Below, piece after piece: positions 36,008 to 44,845 of a DNA stretch of 64,000 nt (within the stretch, counting starts at the first letter, position 1; the number at the start of each line of letters is the position of its first letter). Source of the DNA: Pseudomonadota bacterium. GTDB taxonomy: Bacteria; Desulfobacterota; Binatia; Binatales; Binataceae. The notes under the pieces are model-generated. The model saw nothing but the letters and a program-made list of their open reading frames with translations, was not told where the DNA came from and did not search any database. The position numbers and the translations under genes were made by a program. Location: NCBI GenBank assembly GCA_021325025.1, contig JAJPHZ010000035.1, positions 310,001 to 374,000 of the forward strand. The letters are read 5' to 3'.

Positions 36008-37900
36008 ATGGCTGTACCACCTGAGACGGCCCAGCAGCTTGCGCAGGAATCCGGCTCATCGGGCAAGCGCAAGCCGGTCGAGACCCGGCCTCAGTTCGTC
36101 GTGCGTTTTGCCGGCGACTCCGGCGACGGCATGCAACTGGCCGGTATGCAATTCACCACCGAGTCCGCGCTGGCCGGCAACGATATCGCGACGTTGCCCG
36201 ACTTTCCCGCGGAGATTCGGGCCCCTGCGGGAACCCTGGCCGGGGTCAGCGGCTTCCAGGTGAATTTCTCCAGTCAGCAGGTTTTCACTCCCGGCGATGA
36301 GCCGATGGTGCTGGTGGCGATGAATCCGGCCGCGCTCAAGGTCAACCTGGAGGACCTCAAGCCCAACGGCGTACTGATCATCGACAAGGAAGGATTTACC
36401 GAAGCCAACCTCAAGAAGGCCGGCTACACCTCCAATCCGCTGACCGACCATTCGCTGGACAAATACCAGGTGTTCGAGGTCGAGGTCAGCAAGCTGACCA
36501 CCTCGGCAGTGCGCGAGTTGGGGCTGAACACGCGCGCGGTCAGCCGATGCCGCAACTTCTTCGTGCTGGGGCTGGTCTCGTGGCTGTTCCAACGTCCGAC
36601 CAAGTCGGTTACCGACTACATCGAAAGCCGCTTCAAAAAGACGCCCGAGTTGATGGAGGCCAACCTGCGGGCCTTCAAGTCGGGCTACAACTACGGCGAG
36701 ACGGCGGAACTGTTCGCCAGCGCCTACGAAGTCAAGCCCGCGCAGATCGCGCCGGGCTTTTACCGCAACATCACCGGCAACAGCGCGACGGCGCTGGGCT
36801 TCGTGGCCGCTGCGGTCAAGAGTGGACGGCCGCTGTTTTTGGGATCGTATCCGATCACTCCGGCCAGCGACGTGCTGCACGAACTGTCGGGCTACAAAAA
36901 CTTCCCCGTGTACACCTTCCAGGCGGAGGACGAGATCGCGGGCGTGGCCTCGGCAATCGGTGCGGCTTTCGGCGGCGCGATCGGTATCACCACCACCTCC
37001 GGCCCCGGGATGAACCTCAAGGCCGAGGCGATCGGACTGGCGGTCAAGGTGGAGCTGCCGCTGGTCATCACCGACATCCAGCGGGCGGGTCCGTCCACCG
37101 GGATGCCGACCAAGCCCGAGCAGGCCGACCTGCTGATGGCGATGTACGGGCGGCACGGCGAATCGCCGATTCCGATTATCGCCGCCGCCACCCCGGCCGA
37201 TTGCTTCGACTGCGCGTTTGAGGCGGTGCGGGTGGCGGTCAAGTACATGACGCCGGTGATTCTGCTCACCGACGGTCATCTGGCCAACGGCGCCGAGCCC
37301 TGGCTGGTACCCGATCCCGAGCAGTTGCCGGAAATCAAGGTCGAATTCCGCACCGATCCCAATGGCTTCATGCCCTATCTGCGCGATGAGCAAACCCTGT
37401 CGCGTCCGTGGGCGATTCCGGGCACGCCGGGGCTCGAGCATCGCATCGGCGGCCTTTCCAGCGAGCATCTGACCGGCAACGTCAGCTACTCACCGTCCAA
37501 CAACGAGATGATGGTGCGGCTGCGCGCGCGCAAGATCGCCGGCATCGCGCGTGAAATCCCGCCCACCGAAATCTTCGGCGACGCGCAAGGCGGCGAGCTG
37601 CTGCTGGTGGGATGGGGTTCGACCTACGGCACACTGCGCGAGGCGGTGCTCAACCTGCGCGCCAAGGGCAAGAGCGTGTCGCACGTGCATCTGCGCTGGC
37701 TCAATCCGCTGCCCGCCGACTTCGGCGACATCCTGCGCCGCTACAAGAAGGTGATGGTGGCGGAGATGAACATGGGACAATTGCTCAAGATGATTCGGGC
37801 CGACTACCTCATCGACGCGGTCGGCTGTAACAAGATTCAGGGCCGCCCCTTCAAGGTCAGTGAGGTCGAGTCCCGGATCCTGCGCGCTCTGGAGGGCTGA
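36008..37900 (+). CDS. korA: 2-oxoglutarate:ferredoxin oxidoreductase, alpha subunit (gamma-alpha fusion)
   Basis: A 630-residue subunit made of a gamma-like domain (about 28-200; FAGDSGDGMQLAGMQF) fused to the alpha domain. The alpha domain has SYPITPASDVLHEL and TTTSGPGMNLKAE, the pyruvate/2-oxoacid ferredoxin oxidoreductase signatures. The long gamma-alpha form with a two-subunit partner matches mycobacterial-type KorAB. It oxidatively decarboxylates 2-oxoglutarate to succinyl-CoA with ferredoxin as acceptor. It overlaps no gene and is 4 bp from korB. A strong ribosome site GAGGAG lies upstream. Confidence 0.95.
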   Translation: MAVPPETAQQLAQESGSSGKRKPVETRPQFVVRFAGDSGDGMQLAGMQFTTESALAGNDIATLPDFPAEIRAPAGTLAGVSGFQVNFSSQQVFTPGDEPMVLVAMNPAALKVNLEDLKPNGVLIIDKEGFTEANLKKAGYTSNPLTDHSLDKYQVFEVEVSKLTTSAVRELGLNTRAVSRCRNFFVLGLVSWLFQRPTKSVTDYIESRFKKTPELMEANLRAFKSGYNYGETAELFASAYEVKPAQIAPGFYRNITGNSATALGFVAAAVKSGRPLFLGSYPITPASDVLHELSGYKNFPVYTFQAEDEIAGVASAIGAAFGGAIGITTTSGPGMNLKAEAIGLAVKVELPLVITDIQRAGPSTGMPTKPEQADLLMAMYGRHGESPIPIIAAATPADCFDCAFEAVRVAVKYMTPVILLTDGHLANGAEPWLVPDPEQLPEIKVEFRTDPNGFMPYLRDEQTLSRPWAIPGTPGLEHRIGGLSSEHLTGNVSYSPSNNEMMVRLRARKIAGIAREIPPTEIFGDAQGGELLLVGWGSTYGTLREAVLNLRAKGKSVSHVHLRWLNPLPADFGDILRRYKKVMVAEMNMGQLLKMIRADYLIDAVGCNKIQGRPFKVSEVESRILRALEG

Positions 37901-37904
37901 AGAA

Positions 37905-38903
37905 ATGGCTACCGCGCTTACCCGCAAAGACTTCGTATCCGACCAGGAAGTACGATGGTGTCCGGGATGCGGCGACTATGCGATCCTGGCCCAGGTGCAG
38001 AAGGTAATGCCCGAGTTGGGCGTGCCGCGCGAGAACGTGGTGTTCATCTCTGGAATCGGCTGCTCCAGCCGCTTTCCCTACTACATGAACACCTACGGCT
38101 TCCACACCATTCATGGCCGCGCCCCGGCGGTCGCCACCGGGCTCAAGCTGACGCGCCCGGAGCTTGACGTGTGGGTGGTGACCGGCGACGGCGACGGGCT
38201 GTCGATCGGCGGCAACCATCTGATCCACGCCCTGCGCCGCAACATCGATCTGAAGATCCTGCTGTTCAACAATCGCATCTACGGCCTGACCAAGGGACAG
38301 TACTCGCCGACCTCGGAAGTCGGCAAGATTACCAAGTCCACTCCGGCCGGCTCGATCGATTTCCCCTTTAACCCGATCACCGTGGCGCTGGGCGCTCATG
38401 CCAGCTTCGTGGCGCGCTCGGTGGACGTCGAGCAGAAACATCTGCAGGACATGCTCAAGCGCGCCCACGATCATCGCGGCGCTTCCTTCCTGGAGATCCT
38501 GCAGAACTGCAACATCTTCAACGACGGTGCGTTCAACGACGTCAGCGACAAGGCCATCAAGGCCGAGCATCAACTGGTGCTCGAACACGGCAAACCGCTG
38601 GTGTTCGGCAAAAATCGCGACAAGGGCATCCGGATGAACGGGATGCGGCCGGAAGTGGTCAAGCTCGGCAACGGAGTCAGCGAAAAGGACCTGGTGGTGC
38701 ACGACGAGACCAACCTGTCGTTGGCCTTCATGCTGGGCCATTTCGAGCCGCCGATGCCCACGCCGGTGGGCGTATTCTACGCCAGTTCGCGTCCCACCTA
38801 CGACGCCGCGGTCAACGCCCAGTTGGCCGACGCGAAAAAGACCCAGGGGCCCGGCGAGTTGCGCTCGCTGCTGCGCCGCGGCGATACCTGGAGCGTCAAG
38901 TAA
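37905..38903 (+). CDS. korB: 2-oxoglutarate:ferredoxin oxidoreductase, beta subunit
   Basis: A 332-residue TPP- and Fe-S-binding subunit. The CPGCGDY motif, GIGCSS and the later QNCNIFN provide the four 4Fe-4S cysteines. TGDGDGLSIGGNH with LLFNNRIYGLTKGQ is the TPP/Mg2+ site. The length and motifs match KorB of the two-subunit type. No KorC or KorD lies beside it, so ferredoxin is supplied elsewhere. A GGAGGG site in the end of korA and a 4-bp gap indicate coupled expression. A strong terminator follows. Confidence 0.95.
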   Translation: MATALTRKDFVSDQEVRWCPGCGDYAILAQVQKVMPELGVPRENVVFISGIGCSSRFPYYMNTYGFHTIHGRAPAVATGLKLTRPELDVWVVTGDGDGLSIGGNHLIHALRRNIDLKILLFNNRIYGLTKGQYSPTSEVGKITKSTPAGSIDFPFNPITVALGAHASFVARSVDVEQKHLQDMLKRAHDHRGASFLEILQNCNIFNDGAFNDVSDKAIKAEHQLVLEHGKPLVFGKNRDKGIRMNGMRPEVVKLGNGVSEKDLVVHDETNLSLAFMLGHFEPPMPTPVGVFYASSRPTYDAAVNAQLADAKKTQGPGELRSLLRRGDTWSVK

Positions 38904-38932
38904 GCGCCGAGGGCGGGTTCGTTCGAAATCTA

Positions 38933-38965
38933 GAGGACCGGGAGCAATCTCCCGGTCCTCTTTTT
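38933..38965 (+). terminator. Strong Rho-independent terminator after korB
   Basis: A perfect 12-bp stem (GAGGACCGGGAG with CTCCCGGTCCTC) closes a CAAT loop and is followed by TTTTTG. It lies 30 bp after the korB stop and marks the end of the korAB transcript. Confidence 0.93.
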
Positions 38966-39102
38966 GTTTGTTCTGCCGCGCGCGCGGGCGCGACCGCGGC
39001 CAAGCCGGTGCGCTTGAGAAATGGCTTGCCGAAGTAGTAGAGGCGTTTGGTTCGCGAATCTATACTTCATCGAGGTCCAGCGCGCTCGGCAGAGAGCCGG
39101 AG

Positions 39103-39132
39103 GCGAATCACAAACCGGGGCCTGTGATTTGC
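39103..39132 (-). terminator. Hairpin downstream of the small lipoprotein gene
   Basis: GCGAATCACA and TGTGATTTGC form a 10-bp stem with one G-U pair and a 10-nt loop, 26 bp beyond the stop of the minus-strand lipoprotein. No U-run follows, so intrinsic termination is uncertain. Confidence 0.35.
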
Positions 39133-39157
39133 GGCTGCTGCAATGTTGCGTCAGCCC

Positions 39158-39619
39158 TCAGAACACGCGGGCGACTTTCCAGTGGCCCTCTTCCAGCAAT
39201 CCGCCGCCCTGGTAGCAGAAGAAGGCGCCGCCGCCGCTCTCGGCCTGGAAATGGCCGTCGAAGATACAGCTTGACCCGTCTTGCGACAGCATCACGCGCA
39301 GCCGCGCCAGCGAGCCCGTGACGGAAGAGGACACGACTTGGCCGCTGTCGGCCAGATTGCGGCATACCATAGTGCCGATCGCGCAATGGTACGTGCCCTT
39401 CACGTCGGCGCCGTCCTGGAACAAGGTGAAGCTGATGCGTTGAACGGCGCCGCATCGGGTGTGGTCGACCAGCGTCCACGCCCCGCATGAGGTGACCGAG
39501 GCGCCTTGCCACGTCCCGGTAACATCGACGGTAGGCTTCTCCCATTGCAATGCCGCTGCGCTGCACCCCTGCACCATCAAGAGTGCAAGCAGCACTGATT
39601 TGCCGATCTTGCTGGCCAT
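39158..39619 (-). CDS. Small cysteine-rich lipoprotein, function unknown
   Basis: A 153-residue exported protein. The signal peptide ends in L-M-V-Q-G-C, a lipobox giving Cys19. The mature part has a VTGTWQG opening, as in lipocalin-like or META-type beta-sandwich domains, and then six further cysteines that probably form disulfides. I recognise no named family. A strand pattern of GTW...ISFTLFQDGADVKGTY...RVMLSQDGSSCIFDGHF suggests a beta-barrel fold. It is transcribed alone. Confidence 0.65.
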   Translation of the reverse strand: MASKIGKSVLLALLMVQGCSAAALQWEKPTVDVTGTWQGASVTSCGAWTLVDHTRCGAVQRISFTLFQDGADVKGTYHCAIGTMVCRNLADSGQVVSSSVTGSLARLRVMLSQDGSSCIFDGHFQAESGGGAFFCYQGGGLLEEGHWKVARVF

Positions 39620-39720
39620 CTCCGCCCCCCGTCACGCGTTATCGATCGCGGGTTATTGGATGACCGACGTTACTGGGTTGCTACAAGGGTAGTCCTGATT
39701 CCGATCCTAGCGCAAACGAC

Positions 39721-39754
39721 AACGGGCGCGGCCCCGATAGAGACCGCGCCTGTT
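39721..39754 (-). terminator. GC-rich hairpin after the D-aminoacylase-type gene
   Basis: AACGGGCGCGG and CCGCGCCTGTT pair at 10 of 11 positions around a 12-nt loop, 20 bp beyond the minus-strand stop. In the minus direction a GTCGTTT stretch follows, a weak U-run. Confidence 0.5.
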
Positions 39755-39773
39755 TAATGGCAGCGGGCGAAGC

Positions 39774-41450
39774 TCAGTCGACGCCCGAACGCAGCACGCG
39801 CCCGGGCAGATCGCCGGTGTGGTTGCGATGCTCGTACAGCACGCGGCCGTTGACAATCGTGTATTCGATGCCCTGCGCAGTCATGACCAGGCGCCGGCCG
39901 CCGCCGGGCAGGTCGTGGCGCATCTCGGCACGCTTGGCGGAATCGACGGTGTTGAGGTCGAAGATGGCGATGTCGGCGGCCTTGCCCGGCTGCAGCCGCC
40001 CGCGCCCCTTCATCCCATAAAAATCAGCCGGCTCCGACGTGATGCGTTTGATCGCGAACTCCAGCGGGATCGCCTGCCGCTCGCGTACCCACTTGCCCAA
40101 CAGATAGGTGCAATAGCCGGCGTCACATAGCATGTCGACGTGAGCGCCGCCGTCGGACAGCCCGATCATCGTGCGCGAATCCTTGATCAGTTGCTCGATG
40201 CCCTCCTCGTGAAACTGCGCCATCGTGTACTGGATGTTGAGGTCGTCCTCCAGCGCCAGATCGAGGAACGTGTCCAAGGGGTCGCGCCCGCGCTCCTCGG
40301 CCACCTCGGCGACAGTCTTGCGCTCCAGCCCCTTCATCGCCGGATTGCTCACTTCGAGGATCTCGACGCGATGCCATTTGCCGTTGAACAGATGGGGCTT
40401 TTTGAGTTCCTCGCGGAAGGCCTGGCGGAAGGCCGGGGCGGCGTAAATCTGCTTTTGCACCTCGGCGGGCTGGTTGAAAACCCGGTTCCAGGCCTCCATG
40501 TCGGCAAAGCTGAATGGATTGCGCAAATCGATCTGCACCACGAACGGACGGCAGGTGATTTGCGGCATCGCACCGCGTTTGAGCAACGGCTCCAGCCGCC
40601 GCAGCGTTTCGCCGGCACCTTCGGGACGCTTGGGACTGACCGACATCGCCAGGAACGTCACCGGCCGCCCGCTGTGTGTGAGCAGGAAGTCGAGCAGTTC
40701 GTATTCGTCGTCCGCCACACGGCCGGCGCGCCTGGTCAACGCGACTTCGATCGCGCCCTTGCCCAGGTCGCGCAACGCATGGCCGTAAGCGGCCAGTTCG
40801 TCGCGGCTGGCCAGGCGGCAGGCGAGCGGATGACCCTGGTAGCCGATATGTTGGGCCAGCACGGTGGTGGTAAATCCCCACGCGCCGGCGCCGACCGCCT
40901 CGCGCAGCAGCGCGGCGATTTGGCTGGTCTCCTGCGGGGTGGCCGCGCGTTCCATCGACTCCGCCCCCATCACGAAATGGCGGAACGGAGTCAGCGGCGC
41001 CATGAAACCCAGGTTGATCCCGCTGCGGCGGCGGCTGGCGGCGTCCATGAATTCGGGGAAAGTTACCCAATCCCAGGTCACGCCCTTCTTGAGCACGTCA
41101 AACGGGATGGCTTCGACATTGACCAAATCCCAGGCGGCGACCTCGCGGACGTCGGGTTTGCACGGCGCGATTCCCACGCCGCAGTTGCCCATCAGCACCG
41201 TGGTGACGCCATGCCACGACGAGCAGCTCACCAGTGGATCCCAGCAGATCTGCGCGTCGTAATGGGTGTGATGGTCGATAAAACCGGGCGCGACGATGAG
41301 GTCGGAGGCGTCGATGACCCGGGCAGCACCGCCGGCTACCTTGCCGACTTCGGCGATCAGTCCGCCGGCGATCGCGACGTCGGCGCGCCGGCGCGGTGCG
41401 CCGGTACCATCGACCACGGTTCCATTTTTGATCAAAAGGTCATAGGCCAT
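39774..41450 (-). CDS. N-acyl-D-amino-acid deacylase family amidohydrolase
   Basis: A 558-residue metal-dependent hydrolase. DLLIKNGTVVDGTGAPRRRA and GFIDHHTHYDAQ (HxH) open the composite sandwich/TIM barrel. GNCGVGIAPC gives the bridging Cys of D-aminoacylases, GLSDGGAHVDM supplies the catalytic Asp, and GRLQPGKAADIAIFD closes the fold. The start at ATG 41450 is the family start; the longer frame to 42104 is shadow. A paralogue is at 59334. Known relatives cleave N-acyl-D-amino acids or act as dihydroorotase-like enzymes; the substrate is unknown. Confidence 0.9.
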   Translation of the reverse strand: MAYDLLIKNGTVVDGTGAPRRRADVAIAGGLIAEVGKVAGGAARVIDASDLIVAPGFIDHHTHYDAQICWDPLVSCSSWHGVTTVLMGNCGVGIAPCKPDVREVAAWDLVNVEAIPFDVLKKGVTWDWVTFPEFMDAASRRRSGINLGFMAPLTPFRHFVMGAESMERAATPQETSQIAALLREAVGAGAWGFTTTVLAQHIGYQGHPLACRLASRDELAAYGHALRDLGKGAIEVALTRRAGRVADDEYELLDFLLTHSGRPVTFLAMSVSPKRPEGAGETLRRLEPLLKRGAMPQITCRPFVVQIDLRNPFSFADMEAWNRVFNQPAEVQKQIYAAPAFRQAFREELKKPHLFNGKWHRVEILEVSNPAMKGLERKTVAEVAEERGRDPLDTFLDLALEDDLNIQYTMAQFHEEGIEQLIKDSRTMIGLSDGGAHVDMLCDAGYCTYLLGKWVRERQAIPLEFAIKRITSEPADFYGMKGRGRLQPGKAADIAIFDLNTVDSAKRAEMRHDLPGGGRRLVMTAQGIEYTIVNGRVLYEHRNHTGDLPGRVLRSGVD

Positions 41451-41599
41451 GACATTCCCTCGATGTTGGGCGTCCGTGTGGATGAGAGCGGGACACAAGC
41501 CGACGCGAGCCCCGGCGTCACAGCGGATTTTTTCACAGTCTGAACGTCCGATACAAGACGCGCGGCCGGTCGGCCGTCGCCCCATAAGTTGGAACAATC

Positions 41600-42295
41600 C
41601 TATAGGGCGGCATTTTGCATGGATCCACGCAGCCCGGCCCAGAACGCAAAGGCCAGCAGCCAGACCAGGGTAAGACCTCCGCCCAGTTCCATGTTCATCG
41701 GCCCGCCAGGCTGGGTGAAGCCGAGCGAGCCAAAAATGGTGATGGTCTCGATGGCCTGCTCGGTGAAGGCCGCCGCGCCCAGTATGCCCAGCCACCAGGG
41801 CAACCCGGCCTGCCCGCGCAACGCCAGCCACGTCACCGGCGCGATCATCGTGGTGGTCGCCCCGGTCAGGACCGGGCCCCAGAACAGGGCTACATCCAGG
41901 ACAGTGCGGGCGGTGGCCGGTTCCAGGCGATCGGCGTGCAATGCCAGTCCGCCCCACGTCCAGGTCCACACCGCGCCGGTCGCCAGAAATGTGACCGCCC
42001 CGATGTAAAAGACGTCGCGATAGGGCGCAGGCAGCATTCCGCGCAGCCGCGCGATCATCAACGCCAGCATCGGCATGGCGACGGTGGTCGACCATACGGC
42101 CCATCGAACGCCGTCGCGATGCTGGCGGAACCAGGTCACGACCTGTTCACCGGTTTCGGCCGCGGCAGGTAACGTCCCCAATGCTGCGAGCGCCAACCCC
42201 GTCAGGATCGCGTAACACACCGTTGCTACGATGAGCATCGGCGACCCCCGGCGTAGCTCAGTGCCTTGGACAGTGATTGTTTCAGGCTCCTGCAC
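41600..42295 (-). CDS. Six-helix integral membrane protein, function unknown
   Basis: A 231-residue protein with about six hydrophobic segments (starting LIVATVCYAILTGLALAAL) and a small soluble N-terminus. No named family is recognised. The repeated WTWTWGG segment and the two-fold helix spacing are noted. A GGGGAGG site 8 bp before the GTG at 42295 supports that start over an in-frame ATG at 42238. It lies upstream of the D-aminoacylase gene in the same direction with 149 bp between, and is divergent from the sigma-54-like promoter gene. Confidence 0.65.
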   Translation of the reverse strand: MQEPETITVQGTELRRGSPMLIVATVCYAILTGLALAALGTLPAAAETGEQVVTWFRQHRDGVRWAVWSTTVAMPMLALMIARLRGMLPAPYRDVFYIGAVTFLATGAVWTWTWGGLALHADRLEPATARTVLDVALFWGPVLTGATTTMIAPVTWLALRGQAGLPWWLGILGAAAFTEQAIETITIFGSLGFTQPGGPMNMELGGGLTLVWLLAFAFWAGLRGSMQNAAL

Positions 42296-42631
42296 TTTGG
42301 GTCCTCCCCGAGTGCACCGTCTCGAAGGTCAGCGACTTTGGCGAAAAATCGTAATGAGCGAGCTTTAACACAGCTTGGCGCCGGGATCACTTGGGACAAA
42401 TTGGATTTTTGCCATCTTTTCCCTCGATGGGAGGCGCAATCAAGCGCTAACGCCAACCGGTGAGAATTGCACTGCGAAACCAGGCGTCGATGATCGTGTA
42501 AATTCTTCCTACCTGCGCTCGACTAAACTCACCAAATTTAGGGGCTTTTGGTTGGCACGGCATTTGTTTGTTAGAGCCCCAGCCAACGAAGCGGTTGTAG
42601 AGCGGTGGCCAAGCTCTTGACGGAGGCCAGC
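42296..42631. other. Divergent intergenic region
   Basis: This 336-bp gap holds no convincing gene. It carries the ribosome site of the minus-strand membrane protein at its left end. At its right end are a sigma-54-like promoter (42552-42568) and the CGGAGG site of the next gene. The middle is less GC-rich than the genes. No tRNA or riboswitch is evident. Confidence 0.6.
42552..42568 (+). promoter_or_regulatory. Sigma-54-like promoter (-24/-12) for the orphan gene at 42632
   Basis: TTGGCACG-GCAT-TTGTT has a perfect -24 box (TTGGCACG) and a -12 box with T in place of the usual C (TTGT for TTGC). The GG and G(T) are at the required 10-bp spacing. The expected start of transcription is about 50 bp before the ATG. 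Confidence 0.45.
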
Positions 42632-43042
42632 ATGGAACTCGTAGAGCGCATCGAGGAACTTATCGAGGGTTACGAGCCGGATATTTTGCTGCCCGAGCAG
42701 TACAACGAATTGCGCCGGCGCCGTCATGAACTGCAAGGGGAGCTGAAACTGATGTTCGCGGTGCTCGAAGACGCGATTCATTGCTATCTGCATCACATGA
42801 ACGCCAAGAGCCGCCAGCGTCGAATCCTGTTTTACGAAGTGCGCGATTGGATGAATTCCACCCGCAGCAAAGGTCTGTTCGCCTACGAGACCCTGTGCGA
42901 CGCACTGGGCATCGACGCGGGGCGGCTGCGCAAGACCCTGGAGGCGCACCGGCGCCAGATTCAAGGCGGAGCGAGCGTTCCCAGCCGCCAACGTTATTGG
43001 CTGACGCGCTCGCGTCCGCGGCTGCGCAGTTTGAGCGTCTAA
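42632..43042 (+). CDS. Orphan cytoplasmic protein with 'FxYExLCDALGxD' helix motif
   Basis: A 136-residue charged, helical protein. The segment EVRDWMNSTRSKGLFAYETLCDALGIDAGRLRKTL matches a motif I recall from uncharacterised deltaproteobacterial proteins (FSFENICEALGLD-like); no function is known to me. CGGAGG 5 bp before ATG 42632 fixes the start over the GTG 27 bp upstream. It has the sigma-54-like promoter and converges on treZ with no intervening base (stop 43042, treZ stop 43043). A DNA- or RNA-binding role would suit its Arg-rich C-terminus but is speculative. Confidence 0.65.
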   Translation: MELVERIEELIEGYEPDILLPEQYNELRRRRHELQGELKLMFAVLEDAIHCYLHHMNAKSRQRRILFYEVRDWMNSTRSKGLFAYETLCDALGIDAGRLRKTLEAHRRQIQGGASVPSRQRYWLTRSRPRLRSLSV

Positions 43043-44803
43043 TCACCGCTGCGCCCGGGCCGGGCTGATGACCGCGACCGAATCGGGCGGCAGTTCAACC
43101 GTGCCGCTGCGCAGCGCGACCTGCGGGTCGGAGGCCATCAGCAGGCAATGCGAGTGGACCGGTGCGATTGGCAAGCGGCGGGTCTCTTGGCCGAGATTTA
43201 GCGCCACCGTGATCGGCACGCGGGTCATCACCAGCCAGCGCGCCTGCTCGTCGTAGGAAACCTCTACGCGTTGGAAGTCTCCGTCGCGCAGTTCGGGGGT
43301 CTCGGCGCGCAGCCGCACCAGGTCGCGATACCATTTGAGGAGGCTTTTATGCGGCTCACGGTTGGGCTCCGACCAATCGAGTTTTGAACGGTGGAAAGTC
43401 GCCGGGTCCTGCGGGTCGGGAATCTCCGCGGGATTCCAGCCGAAGGCGGCGAATTCCCGCTTGCGGCCTTCGCTAACCGCGCGGGCCAGGTCGGGCTCCT
43501 GATGGTCGGTGAAATACTGAAAGGGTGTCGCCGCACCCCATTCCTCGCCCGCAAACAGCATCGGGACAAACGGCGCCGTGATCACCATCGCGGCGCCGAT
43601 TCGCAGCCGTCCGCCGCTCATCAGTTGCGAACTGCGTTCGCCCCGCGCGCGGTTGCCCACCTGATCGTGATTTTGCAGGCAGCCCACGAAGTTATGGCCC
43701 GCAAGACCCGCCGCCGATCTGCCCTGGCGCCGCCCCCTATACACCGAGTATTGACCGTCATACACATAGGCATGGCGCAGCGATTTGGCGAGATGACCCA
43801 GCGAACCGAAGTCCGCGTAGTATCCGCTGTTTTCGCCGGTCAGCGCAGAGTGCAGAGCATGATGGAAATCCTCGTTCCATTGCGCGTCCAGCCCCCAGCC
43901 GCCGCGGGCGGCCGGCGTCACCAGCCGCGGGTCGTTGCGATCGTCCTCCGCGATCAGCACCAGGCGGCGCCCGCTGTGCGCGGCAAGCTGCGCCGTTTCG
44001 GCGGCAAGCTGCTCGACCACGTGCATGGGCGAGGCGTCCATGATGGCATGGATCGCGTCCAATCGCAGCCCGTCGAGGTGGTAATCGCGCATCCAGGCCA
44101 GCGCGTTGTCGCATACCAGACGGCGCACCTCGTCGCTGCCGCGCCCGTCGAAATTAACCGCGCTGCCCCAGGGCGTTGCGTAGCGGTCGGTCAGGTAGGG
44201 ACCAAAGCGCGGCAGGTAGTTTCCCGACGGTCCGAAGTGGTTGTAAACCACGTCCAGCAGCACGGCCAGTCCCTTGCCGTGACAGGCGTTGACCAGCCGC
44301 TTGAGACCGGCCGGACCGCCGTAAGCGTGATGCGGCGCGAACAGGTCCACGCCGTCGTAGCCCCATCCGCGAACCCCCGCAAACTGCGCTACCGGCATCA
44401 GCTCGATATGGGTGATGCCCAGTTCCGCCAGATGGTCGAGGCGCGCGATGGCGGAGTCGAAAGTGCCCCGTGGCGTAAAGGTGCCGACGTGCAGCTCATA
44501 GATGATCGCGTCAGCCAGCGGCGCCGGCGTGAAGTCCCGGTCGGTCCAAGCGAATGCCCCGTGATCGACGAGGCGCGAGGGTCCATGCACCCCGTGCGGC
44601 TGCCATGCCGAGCGCGGGTCGGGCAGTGGTGGTTCGCTGCCGTCGATGATATAGGCATAGTCGGCACCGGCTACGATCTCGGCGGCCTCCACGCGCCACC
44701 ATCCGCGCGCCGACTCTCCGGCCTTGTCCATCGCCAGGCGCCTGCCGCCGATTTGCACCGCAACGCTGCGCGCTTGGGGCGCCCACACACGGAGTACATT
44801 CAT
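43043..44803 (-). CDS. treZ: Malto-oligosyltrehalose trehalohydrolase
   Basis: A 586-residue GH13 enzyme that releases trehalose from maltooligosyl-trehalose. An N-terminal CBM48-like beta domain (RVWAPQARSVAVQIGG) precedes the barrel. ELHVGTFTPRGTFDSAI, GYDGVDLFAPHHAYGGP, LDVVYNHFGPSGNYL, DGLRLDAIHA (nucleophile Asp), IAEDDRND (acid/base Glu) and NHDQVGNRA match TreZ in order. Length is typical. It is divergent from glgX with a 42-bp gap, so they may share a regulator. TreY, which makes the substrate, is not in the window. Confidence 0.94.
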   Translation of the reverse strand: MNVLRVWAPQARSVAVQIGGRRLAMDKAGESARGWWRVEAAEIVAGADYAYIIDGSEPPLPDPRSAWQPHGVHGPSRLVDHGAFAWTDRDFTPAPLADAIIYELHVGTFTPRGTFDSAIARLDHLAELGITHIELMPVAQFAGVRGWGYDGVDLFAPHHAYGGPAGLKRLVNACHGKGLAVLLDVVYNHFGPSGNYLPRFGPYLTDRYATPWGSAVNFDGRGSDEVRRLVCDNALAWMRDYHLDGLRLDAIHAIMDASPMHVVEQLAAETAQLAAHSGRRLVLIAEDDRNDPRLVTPAARGGWGLDAQWNEDFHHALHSALTGENSGYYADFGSLGHLAKSLRHAYVYDGQYSVYRGRRQGRSAAGLAGHNFVGCLQNHDQVGNRARGERSSQLMSGGRLRIGAAMVITAPFVPMLFAGEEWGAATPFQYFTDHQEPDLARAVSEGRKREFAAFGWNPAEIPDPQDPATFHRSKLDWSEPNREPHKSLLKWYRDLVRLRAETPELRDGDFQRVEVSYDEQARWLVMTRVPITVALNLGQETRRLPIAPVHSHCLLMASDPQVALRSGTVELPPDSVAVISPARAQR

Positions 44804-44845
44804 GACCGGTGTGCGCCTATCTTATGCTGAAAGTCGAGCATCAAC

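Noticed and set aside
39040..39060. GGTTCGCGAATC, resembling a tRNA T-loop
   Set aside because: The surrounding bases do not form an acceptor stem, D-arm or anticodon arm.
41560..41595. GC-rich dyad between the membrane protein and the D-aminoacylase-type gene
   Set aside because: The stem is only five to six base pairs with no U-run; not enough to call a terminator.
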